DNA of 64,000 bases from the NCBI GenBank assembly GCA_024998595.1, contig JACOEK010000001.1, positions 682,001-746,000 on the forward strand. Reading direction: 5' to 3'. The first letter of the stretch is position 1; each line of letters begins with the position of its first letter. Positions 17,656-25,045 of this stretch are shown here, piece after piece. A program made the translations under genes and the position numbers. Under the pieces are notes generated by a model. It was not told the DNA's origin. It did no database searches and saw nothing but the letters and a program-made list of their open reading frames with translations. Source of the stretch: Nitrospira sp. GTDB taxonomy: Bacteria > Nitrospirota > Nitrospiria > Nitrospirales > Nitrospiraceae.

Positions 17656-18770
17656 TGGATACGACTACGCAGCCGACGACCACGCAGCCATCAGCGATTG
17701 AAAAAGTCTTTGACTTTGTCGACGAACGAGTCGGCCTGAAGACTTTGCAAGCCAAAATGCTCAACGAGCCGGTCCCTGGAGGGTCGCGTTGGGCCTATGT
17801 TTTTGGCTCGGTGCTGCTCTTTATCTTCATCATGCAGGCGGTAACCGGCATCCTGTTGATGTTCTATTACGTACCGACCGCCGACCACGCCTATGCCAGC
17901 ACGCAGTACATCATCCATACGGTGGATTACGGCTGGTTCTTGTTGAGTTACCATTTCTGGGGCTCGACGGCGATGGTTGTCTGCGTCTTTGCCCACATGT
18001 CTCAGGTCTTTCTCTGGGGTGCTTACAAGAAACCTCGCGAACTCATCTGGTTGGTCGGGCTAGCCTTATTCGGCATCGTCATGGGATTCGGCTTCACCGG
18101 ATATCTGCTTCCCTGGGACCAGCGTGCCTATTGGGCCACGACCGTCGGCGTCGAAATCATGGACAAGACGCCGCTACTGGGCGACTTCATGGCCAGGTTC
18201 CTGAAGGGCGGCGCCACGCCGGGTCAGATGACGTTGAGCCGCTTCTTCGTCATTCACGTCATGGTCCTGCCGGCCGCACTCATGGGATTGGCCGGTTTGC
18301 ACCTCTTCTTGTTCAGGAAGGCCGGTCCTGCCGGTCCATTCCGCGGTAGCGTCGAAGAGATCAAGGCCAAGACCGATTATTTCTTTCCACGCCAAATCTG
18401 GAAGGACATTGTCGGCATGGTCGCGGTGTTCCTCTGTATTTGCAGCTTGGCCTTCTGGGAGCCGATCGTGCTTCTTGAGGAGGCGACTCCGGATCCCGGC
18501 GATTACCACCCTGAACCGGAATGGTATTTCCTGTTCCTGTTTCAGTTGTTGCGACTGAAAGTATTTGCGGGCGAATTCGGACAGTTCCTCGGCGCGATTG
18601 CGTTGCCCGGAGCGTTCATGGCCTTGCTGGCGGCATTGCCCTTCATCGACCGTGACCCGGAACGCAATATCTTTAAACGGCCGATTGCATTAATCAGCTG
18701 GATTGTGGTCATGGCGAGCATCCTCATTTTCACCGTGGCGGCAATTATCAACCGCGAATTTTTGGAATAG
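17655..18770 (+). CDS. Cytochrome b of a bc-type complex, N- and C-terminal parts in one chain
   Basis: A 371-residue membrane protein with eight or so helices. The four haem-b histidines are His100/His114 and His201/His216. The second pair is separated by 14 residues, the spacing of cytochrome b6, whereas mitochondrial-type cytochrome b has 13. The Qo-site motif reads PEWYF. The N-terminal b6-like half (GSRWAYVFGS, GYLLPWDQ) and the C-terminal subunit-IV-like half are in one polypeptide, but the chain is shorter than a typical bacterial cytochrome b. It should oxidise quinol and pass electrons to the Rieske protein and to haems bL/bH. It begins on the last base of the Rieske gene, so the two are tightly coupled. 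Confidence 0.95.
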   Translation: MDTTTQPTTTQPSAIEKVFDFVDERVGLKTLQAKMLNEPVPGGSRWAYVFGSVLLFIFIMQAVTGILLMFYYVPTADHAYASTQYIIHTVDYGWFLLSYHFWGSTAMVVCVFAHMSQVFLWGAYKKPRELIWLVGLALFGIVMGFGFTGYLLPWDQRAYWATTVGVEIMDKTPLLGDFMARFLKGGATPGQMTLSRFFVIHVMVLPAALMGLAGLHLFLFRKAGPAGPFRGSVEEIKAKTDYFFPRQIWKDIVGMVAVFLCICSLAFWEPIVLLEEATPDPGDYHPEPEWYFLFLFQLLRLKVFAGEFGQFLGAIALPGAFMALLAALPFIDRDPERNIFKRPIALISWIVVMASILIFTVAAIINREFLE

Positions 18771-18788
18771 GCGGAGGGTCTTGGGCAC

Positions 18789-19808
18789 ATGACTGGTCGA
18801 GAGACGATGTCGTCATTCAAATTAGGGCTGAGCATTCTTTGGCCTGCCTGTTGGACCGCCTTGCCGATCAAGATGGCATTCGCTGTGTTGTTTATGGCCA
18901 TGGGCACGATCCATCTGGAGACCAAGCTCGGGATTACCTTCCTGATGCTGCTCATGAGTCCGGTCAGCGTGTTTGCGTTTTTCGTCATTTCTTTGGGGGT
19001 CGGATTTCACTTCGGTGAAGGCGTCGGACTTCCCTTGCTTTTTCTGGTGTCGATTCCAGTCGATATCTGGGCCTTGGGGTTGGTCGCACGGACCGTATTT
19101 TTGGAGCGCCTGCGGCTCGAACCACCTGATTCACTCGGCATTGCCTTGTGGGTTCGGTTTGCGATTGCCGGGGCCCTGTACTTGCCCCTGCTGTGGGTGA
19201 TTGAGGGCGGTGCTACCGACCTGGCTCGTTCGATCGTGAAGTCCATTCTCGACATGGATATGTTGAAGAGCCTTCCGGTCGCCGAACGTATCGGCCTGGA
19301 GTTTACCGCCTGGGGAAGTGTCTCCCTATTGGTGCTAATAGCCCTGACCTATATCGGACTGTCCATCCTTGGCAAGTTGGTCGAAGGGAAGGCAACGGGC
19401 GCACAGGTTTCGGACGATAGTTATCAGGGGCTGATCTCGCGGTGGGACATGATTCGCGTGCCGGCCGACCAGAGTCTGATGCTCACGGCTTTCACGGCTG
19501 CTGGCGCGGTGCTGAGCGTGTTGTTCTGGATGGTGCTCCCCGTGTCGACCCCGCATCCCCACGAGTGCTGCAAACCGGCAAATGTGGCTCCGGTTCCGCC
19601 ATTCGACCCCCAGAAGTCCCTCTCTAAAGGGGAGAAGGTGCTGAAGGACGCGGAGCTGAAGATTGCCGCGCTGGAACAGAAGACGGCTGAAGACGAGAAG
19701 GACAAGCAGAAGGGCGGTAAGGAAAAAGCCGGTGTCAAGGAGAGCTCCGCCAAGGGCGACGGCAAGGCTTCGCAAGTAACGGCCGGGAAACCGGCGGGAA
19801 GCAAATGA
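18789..19808 (+). CDS. Polytopic membrane protein of the respiratory cluster, unknown function
   Basis: A 339-residue protein with about six membrane segments in the first 230 residues and a soluble Lys/Glu/Ala-rich C-terminal tail (residues ~260-339) likely to be partly disordered or coiled. His-containing membrane segments (MGTIHLETK, GVGFHFGEGVGL) are present but no known haem or quinone motif is clear. I do not recognise the family. It lies 18 bases after cytochrome b and just upstream of CydA-like paralogue 2, so it is most likely a structural or assembly subunit of the same complex. GGAGG lies ~11 bases before ATG 18789, and ATG 18807 is an alternative start. Confidence 0.85.
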   Translation: MTGRETMSSFKLGLSILWPACWTALPIKMAFAVLFMAMGTIHLETKLGITFLMLLMSPVSVFAFFVISLGVGFHFGEGVGLPLLFLVSIPVDIWALGLVARTVFLERLRLEPPDSLGIALWVRFAIAGALYLPLLWVIEGGATDLARSIVKSILDMDMLKSLPVAERIGLEFTAWGSVSLLVLIALTYIGLSILGKLVEGKATGAQVSDDSYQGLISRWDMIRVPADQSLMLTAFTAAGAVLSVLFWMVLPVSTPHPHECCKPANVAPVPPFDPQKSLSKGEKVLKDAELKIAALEQKTAEDEKDKQKGGKEKAGVKESSAKGDGKASQVTAGKPAGSK

Positions 19809-19836
19809 CATCATGGCGAACGACGAGGTGGGAACA

Positions 19837-21717
19837 ATGATGGACCAAGGGCTGAATATCACAAATCACGGTCGCCAGATTGCGGGCCGCGTGGCCCTAG
19901 CGGCGGGATGTGCCGCCTTGCTGGGATGGATCGGCTTACCCGACACGGCTCTCGCTCAGGACGCAGCTGCCCAGGCGCCGACCGCTTACCGGGACCTTCC
20001 CTATATCGGAAGTCGCAACCTGGTATGGATCATCGCCCAACTCCATCTCCTGCTCGCAGGGTTTGTGCTCGGTGTGCCGATTTTCGCCTGGTTGTGCGAA
20101 ATCGTCGGTTGGAAATCCGGGGACAAGCGTTATGACAAGCTGGCGAAGGAATTCACCAAGCTCCTGACTTCGTCCTATGCGACGACGGCACTTTTCGGTG
20201 GAATTCTTCTGTTCCTCCTCATCGGTTTTTATCCGAAGCTGATGGCCTACCTGACCGATATCTTTTTCCCCTCCTTCCTTGTGTACTGTGGACTCTTTCT
20301 CGTAGAGACCGCGACCCTCTATCTCTATTGGTATGGTTGGGACGCGATGGCAGAAGGAAGTGGAAAGAAGTTCCATATTTTCCTGGGTTTCCTGCTAAAC
20401 GTGTTCGCGTTTTTCATTATGATCGTTCCGAACTCCTGGGCGACCTTCCAATCGAGTCCCGTCGTCATTTCTGAAGGTAGTGATTTCGCTCGAGCCTGGG
20501 CTGCTACGTGGAACCCCACCTGGTGGCCGGTGAATATTCACCGCCTGATCGCCAACGTTGTGCTCGGCGGATACATTTGTGGAGCCTACGCCGGTATCCG
20601 GTACCTTTCAGCAAAGAGCACCGAAGAGCGTTATCACTATGACTGGATGGGCTACGTCGGGAATTTCATCGGGGTGTTCGGTCTCTTGCCGCTCCCCTTC
20701 GCCGGCTATTGGCTGATGCGAGAAATTTACCAGTACAACCAGCAGATGGGCATCACGCTCATGGGAGGATTCCTGTCCTGGTTGTTCATTCTCCAGGCCA
20801 TGCTAATCGGTGTACTGTTCCTAGGATCGAACTATTACTTCTGGCTCGGTATCACCCATCGTATTCCAGGGTCGGAAACTCAGTATCGCAAGCCGATTAT
20901 GGCGATGTTGATCATTCTTCTGCTTTGTCTCGGGGTGTGGATGACGCCGCACTCCCTTGTTGCCAGCTTGGAAGAGGCCCAAAAGATGGGCGGCACGCAC
21001 CATCCCTTGTTGGGCGTGTTCGGCGTTATGTCGGCCAAGATGACGGTCTCCAATCTTATGGTGCTCGTCACATTCATGAGCTTCATCATGTATTGGCGTG
21101 CCGGTAAGCAAGATACCGCCGGATGGGCCAAGGCTGCCAAGGCTCTGATGGGCGGTGTGCTCGGGTTGGCAGCCATTGCCGTCATCGTGCTCGGTGTCTG
21201 GGGCTACTTCGTTCCAGCCATTATCCGGATCAATTACTTCTCTACATCCCAGGTGGGTATCGTCATCTTTGTGATGCTGACGATTACACCCCTCACGGCG
21301 CTCCTTCTCAAAAGCGCCAAGACCACCACGGAAATGGTGTGGGGAAGAATGCCGCCGCGCGCCGGCTATGCGCTGGTATTGAACGCGGTCATGGTCATCC
21401 TGCTCATGACCCTCATGGGTTACGCTCGTTCTTCATCCCGCGTCCACTGGCACATCTACGGCGTCATGCGAGATTCCTCCCAATACGCGTTTTCTCCTGC
21501 GCTTGGTTATGCAGCCGCACTTATGGCGCTGAATACGTTCTTGTTTTGTATGTTGGTGGCCTTTATTTTCTGGGTTGCCACCATGGGTGACAAGGCCAAG
21601 GCTGCTGCGAGCGCCAAAGGGGCTCCGGAGCCCGGTCATATTCCTGCCATGGCAGGCGGTTCGCAGGCATTGGATGGTCCTGCGGGCGAGGCATCCGAGG
21701 GAAACCGTCCGGTCTGA
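19837..21717 (+). CDS. Cytochrome bd-like oxidase subunit I (CydA-like), paralogue 2
   Basis: A 626-residue membrane protein, collinear with the copy at 14161-15864: His70 in IAQLHLLLAG, Glu157 in LVETATLYLYWYGW and His235 in NIHRLIANV stand in the same places, and both share YDWMGYVGN and LGSNYYFWL-type segments. It has an N-terminal signal-like helix ending in TALAQ and ~14 membrane helices. ATG 19837 has GAGG eight bases upstream and is preferred to ATG 19813. No CydB partner is present. The two copies flank the Rieske-cytochrome b core. Their shared size and order suggest an old duplication, with the two chains perhaps forming a pseudo-symmetric membrane pair; that is inference. Confidence 0.88.
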   Translation: MMDQGLNITNHGRQIAGRVALAAGCAALLGWIGLPDTALAQDAAAQAPTAYRDLPYIGSRNLVWIIAQLHLLLAGFVLGVPIFAWLCEIVGWKSGDKRYDKLAKEFTKLLTSSYATTALFGGILLFLLIGFYPKLMAYLTDIFFPSFLVYCGLFLVETATLYLYWYGWDAMAEGSGKKFHIFLGFLLNVFAFFIMIVPNSWATFQSSPVVISEGSDFARAWAATWNPTWWPVNIHRLIANVVLGGYICGAYAGIRYLSAKSTEERYHYDWMGYVGNFIGVFGLLPLPFAGYWLMREIYQYNQQMGITLMGGFLSWLFILQAMLIGVLFLGSNYYFWLGITHRIPGSETQYRKPIMAMLIILLLCLGVWMTPHSLVASLEEAQKMGGTHHPLLGVFGVMSAKMTVSNLMVLVTFMSFIMYWRAGKQDTAGWAKAAKALMGGVLGLAAIAVIVLGVWGYFVPAIIRINYFSTSQVGIVIFVMLTITPLTALLLKSAKTTTEMVWGRMPPRAGYALVLNAVMVILLMTLMGYARSSSRVHWHIYGVMRDSSQYAFSPALGYAAALMALNTFLFCMLVAFIFWVATMGDKAKAAASAKGAPEPGHIPAMAGGSQALDGPAGEASEGNRPV

Positions 21718-21783
21718 TCGGGAAGATGATCTTCTTCTGGTAAACAGGGGCGGGTCGTGATCATTATCCTTTGTTGAGGACTT

Positions 21784-22404
21784 ATGAGTGAAGTTGTCAA
21801 GCTACAGCTAATCGGTCTGTGTGTGGTCGGCCTTGGAACAGTGATTCTGCTGTTCATCAAGGGTCAATTTCTCCGGGTCATCGGCTTTGTGGCGATTGTG
21901 CTCGGTCTGTTTTCGCTGGTGGCATTGGCCGTTCCTCAGATGGCTTCGCTGCCGCCGGCTGAGGAAAGCATCAATATTGCCGACATCAAAACGCCGACAG
22001 ACATGGCGACAATCGGGCAAAAAATATTCTTCAGCAAAGGCCAATGTGCTCTGTGCCATTCAATCGGGCCCAGCGAGTCCGCTCGCTGCCCGGACCTGAA
22101 GGGCATCGGCGCCAAACTGTCGCGAGAGTTCATCTTTGAAAGTTTAACGGAACCGCAGGCGTATCTGTATCTCGACTACCGGCATGAGGGAATTCCGAAG
22201 GAGTACCCAGCTCGGATGCCGTATATCAATAAGAACCCTATCGGTCTGTCGAAGAATGAAATTCTGTCGGTCATTGCATTCTTACAGCAGATGAGCGGTG
22301 AACCAATCAGTGTCAGTCCGGCTGAGTTGGATTTGCCCAAAACGACCCCGTCTCCGGTTAAGGCCGCTGATGCCGGAACGCTCGCTGTGGCACAAGCTCG
22401 ATAG
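21784..22404 (+). CDS. Mono-haem cytochrome c, membrane-anchored
   Basis: A 206-residue protein with two N-terminal hydrophobic segments (residues ~5-25 and ~30-50), then a cytochrome c domain with one haem site C88-A-L-C-H and a following RCPDLKGIG segment that may hold a second cysteine outside the haem motif. ARMPYINKNPIGLS supplies a likely methionine ligand. GAGGA is five bases before ATG 21784. It is one of five c-type cytochromes in the cluster and should face the periplasm. Its partner cannot be told from sequence alone. Confidence 0.88.
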   Translation: MSEVVKLQLIGLCVVGLGTVILLFIKGQFLRVIGFVAIVLGLFSLVALAVPQMASLPPAEESINIADIKTPTDMATIGQKIFFSKGQCALCHSIGPSESARCPDLKGIGAKLSREFIFESLTEPQAYLYLDYRHEGIPKEYPARMPYINKNPIGLSKNEILSVIAFLQQMSGEPISVSPAELDLPKTTPSPVKAADAGTLAVAQAR

Positions 22405-22431
22405 TCGTCGGTGAAGTAGAGGAGGGAAGTT

Positions 22432-23157
22432 ATGGGAGGCGTACTCGTTAGACCGATTATTCTGACGGTCTGTATTTATCTGTTTTTAAAGTTTATTGTC
22501 CCGAATCTCCCGCATTCCGCGCCGTTGCCCTCAAGCTTGATCTTCCTGTACCTGATGCTGACGACGGCCGGGATCGTCATTTTTGCCACGCTCAGCGGGG
22601 CATCAAAAGACGCATTTTTTGGACCGATCCTGCGCTTTCTCACTGGAGAAGGTGGCGGGGCCCTCAGTGGAGCACGGTATCTCGTGTTGGCCTTGTTCCC
22701 CTTATTGGTCGGATGGCAGACCTACGGGAGCACGGCCTCCAGTGATGCACCACCGGGTGAAAATCGCACGATTCATCCCGCTCCTCCCGGCGAGTATACC
22801 GGTCTTTCCAATCCCGTTCCAAAGACGCTGGAGAATATCAATTATGGCAAGGGGCTCTATGCCTCGCGTTGCTCGCCATGCCACGGCAACTTCGATGGAA
22901 AGGGTTTCGCTGCGGCGGGATTCACACCTCCTCCGGCTAACTTTAAAGATCCGACGACGATCGCCATGCTGCAGGAAAGCTATCTCTTCTGGCGAATCAA
23001 GAAGGGAGGCGTCGGCCTTCCTGTCGAGGGGATGCCCTGGAAGACAGCTATGCCGAGATGGGAAATGGAAATGTCCGATGAGGACATCTGGAAAGTTATT
23101 ATGGGCGAATATGACGGGGCCGGACAGAAACCACGAACGTGGGATGAGTCCGAGTAA
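22432..23157 (+). CDS. Mono-haem cytochrome c with three N-terminal membrane helices
   Basis: A 241-residue protein with about three N-terminal membrane segments in the first ~100 residues, then a cytochrome c domain with haem site C147-S-P-C-H. The part after the haem (FWRIKKGG, then MPWKTAMPRWEMEMSDEDIWKV) matches the C-terminal part of the lipoprotein cytochrome at 13592-14095. AGGAGGGAAG precedes the ATG. It probably stays bound in the complex, in contrast to the lipid-anchored paralogue. Confidence 0.88.
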   Translation: MGGVLVRPIILTVCIYLFLKFIVPNLPHSAPLPSSLIFLYLMLTTAGIVIFATLSGASKDAFFGPILRFLTGEGGGALSGARYLVLALFPLLVGWQTYGSTASSDAPPGENRTIHPAPPGEYTGLSNPVPKTLENINYGKGLYASRCSPCHGNFDGKGFAAAGFTPPPANFKDPTTIAMLQESYLFWRIKKGGVGLPVEGMPWKTAMPRWEMEMSDEDIWKVIMGEYDGAGQKPRTWDESE

Positions 23158-23197
23158 TTCCTCCGATCAGAGATTGCTGAGCAACTAAGGGGAGCGT

Positions 23198-24025
23198 ATG
23201 GCACGAGTGAGGAGCGTAGGAAAGAGATGGTGGGTTGGAGCCGTCGGCCTTCTGGGGCTGTGCGTGGCTGCCGGAGCAGAGCCGGCCTATAGTCAGCAAA
23301 GTGTGGCGGTACGCGCGGGACTGGTGAAAGGCTCTCTTCCGGTGGATGATCCCACGGCAGCGGCATGGGCTACTGCCTCCGTGTCCGAATTCCCCATGTC
23401 TCCTCAGGTCCATTGGCCGGTTCGCATCACGGATGTGACCGCGAAAAGTGTCAAGGTTCGCGGCCTGCACGATGGCACCACGGTTGCTATCTTGTTGGAA
23501 TATTCGGACCCATCAGAAGATCCCGAGGATGCTGCCGCGTTGGAGTTTATGGTCGGCGATACCAAGGCCCATTTTGCTCACGGGCAGCCGATGGCGCAGG
23601 TGGAGGGTGGTCCCGTCAATATTTGGTACTGGAAAAATAAAGACGGCAAGGGGGCGGACCTGGGCGCGAAGGGCTTCGGCACGCTCAAGCCACATAGCCA
23701 TCAAGATGTTAAGGCGAAAGGTGTCTACCAGGGTGGAGCGTGGAAGGTGGTCTTCTCACGGCCATTAAACACGGAGCACGTCGCGGAAGATACCCAATTC
23801 AAGCCGGGAGAATTTGCCAGTATCGCCTTTGCCATCTGGGACGGGAAGAAGATGGACACCGGCCAGCCCAAGGAAAAGGGGTCTGAAAAGGCCATTTCCT
23901 CATGGTGGTATTTCCGGGCAGATGCGCCTCCGGACTATTCGCCGTACATGTATGCATTACTCGCGGTGGCCTTGGCAGTGGGCTTTGAGATGGTCCTCGT
24001 GAGACGTTTAAAGAAAGGGTCGTGA
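23198..24025 (+). CDS. NxrC-like haem b subunit (ethylbenzene dehydrogenase gamma-type domain) with C-terminal anchor
   Basis: A 275-residue protein with a signal peptide (cleaved near GAEPAYSQ), one haem-binding domain of the ethylbenzene dehydrogenase/DMSO reductase gamma type, and a C-terminal membrane helix followed by RRLKKGS. The domain shows the expected order: a strand with TVAILLEYSDPSED, the conserved Met in MAQVEGGPVNIWYW, and a late AFAIWDGKKMD-WWYF segment. In relatives the haem b iron is bound by Met and Lys. Such subunits carry electrons out of type II molybdopterin enzymes such as nitrite oxidoreductase, but no catalytic subunit is encoded here. The gene overlaps or abuts the next cytochrome gene (TGAGCATG). 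Confidence 0.85.
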   Translation: MARVRSVGKRWWVGAVGLLGLCVAAGAEPAYSQQSVAVRAGLVKGSLPVDDPTAAAWATASVSEFPMSPQVHWPVRITDVTAKSVKVRGLHDGTTVAILLEYSDPSEDPEDAAALEFMVGDTKAHFAHGQPMAQVEGGPVNIWYWKNKDGKGADLGAKGFGTLKPHSHQDVKAKGVYQGGAWKVVFSRPLNTEHVAEDTQFKPGEFASIAFAIWDGKKMDTGQPKEKGSEKAISSWWYFRADAPPDYSPYMYALLAVALAVGFEMVLVRRLKKGS

Positions 24026-24027
24026 GC

Positions 24028-25044
24028 ATGAGGGCGTGGCGAAGAATACGCGTAATTGGAGCGGTCTCAGTCGTCGTTGGACTCTCGGGCCTCATCGGAG
24101 CCGGGGGGTGTTCGATGTTTCAGAATGAGCAATCCGCGAAGGGCAAGAAGCTCTACGCGCACTATTGCATGCATTGCCACGGCGAAACCGGAAAGCAGAA
24201 TGAAGGTTTCAATTGGTCCTCCATGACCGACCCGAAACCGAAAGATTTATCCAATAAATCTGAAATGGGCACATTCAAAGACGAAGATATCTTCGCCACG
24301 ATCTCGCGTGACATGAAGGATACGAGCCCGAATGGCGACAAGATCGGTGACGATGAGTTTGCCGTGCCGACCATGCCGACCTTCAAGTACACGTTGTCAG
24401 AGGAAGAAATCTGGGGCATCGTCGGATACGTGCGCTCGTTGCACGGCAAGAAATTGGAATTTAACGTCGAAGGTCGGAAGAAAGAACTCCAAGACGCCAG
24501 CCAGTCAGCAGAGCAGAAGTACAAAGAGGCCGAGCGGTTGGAGCAGGAAGCGGAAAAAAAGGCCAGCGACGAAGCCGACAAAAAGGGTGTTGAAGTCGAC
24601 GATAACGCCTATGCCAAAGAAATGCAGGCGATGGGCCAGGCCAAAAAGGAACTCGACCAGGCTACAGCCGCACTGGCGAATTTTACGACCCGGCCAGGCA
24701 AGGGCGTGAACATCGCGCGTCCTGATCTGAATATGAAGCCGGATGCCGCCGCGAAACTGGTGGAAGTCGGTAAGCAGATCTATGTGAACAAGTACGGCTG
24801 CAATGGGTGCCACAAAATCGGTGAAGAAGGTGGAAAGGTCGGCCCTGCGCTGGATCGGGCTGGCTATCGGTTGAACCCCACCTGGGTTTATCGTTGGTTG
24901 CGCAACCCGCAAGCGATGAAGCCAGACACGCGCATGCCCAGTTTGGGGCTGAACGATGCTGACGCAAAAGCCGTGGCACTCTATCTGAAAACGCTCCGTG
25001 CCCCGAAACCCGACAAGCCTCTCGGCAAAGTTGGAGAGGAATAG
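24028..25044 (+). CDS. Di-haem cytochrome c lipoprotein
   Basis: A 339-residue protein with a lipoprotein signal (LIGAGGC). The first cytochrome domain has haem site C47-M-H-C-H, and a charged coiled-coil stalk (residues ~150-230, rich in Lys/Glu/Ala) joins it to a second domain with C258-N-G-C-H and a TRMPSLGL segment holding the probable Met ligand. ATG 24028 starts two bases after the stop of the haem b subunit; GTG 24022 would overlap it. As the last gene of the cluster it may be the long-reach carrier that links the complex to other periplasmic partners. The next gene, ubiA, is convergent with no room for a separate terminator. Confidence 0.9.
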   Translation: MRAWRRIRVIGAVSVVVGLSGLIGAGGCSMFQNEQSAKGKKLYAHYCMHCHGETGKQNEGFNWSSMTDPKPKDLSNKSEMGTFKDEDIFATISRDMKDTSPNGDKIGDDEFAVPTMPTFKYTLSEEEIWGIVGYVRSLHGKKLEFNVEGRKKELQDASQSAEQKYKEAERLEQEAEKKASDEADKKGVEVDDNAYAKEMQAMGQAKKELDQATAALANFTTRPGKGVNIARPDLNMKPDAAAKLVEVGKQIYVNKYGCNGCHKIGEEGGKVGPALDRAGYRLNPTWVYRWLRNPQAMKPDTRMPSLGLNDADAKAVALYLKTLRAPKPDKPLGKVGEE

Positions 25045-25045
25045 G

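Noticed and set aside
14161..21717. Plain annotation as a cytochrome bd quinol oxidase (CydAB)
   Set aside because: Both chains are CydA-like; no CydB-like gene is present and the genes are embedded in a Rieske/cytochrome b operon.
23198..25044. A nitrite oxidoreductase locus
   Set aside because: Only an NxrC-like subunit and cytochromes are here; there is no NxrA or NxrB type gene in the window.
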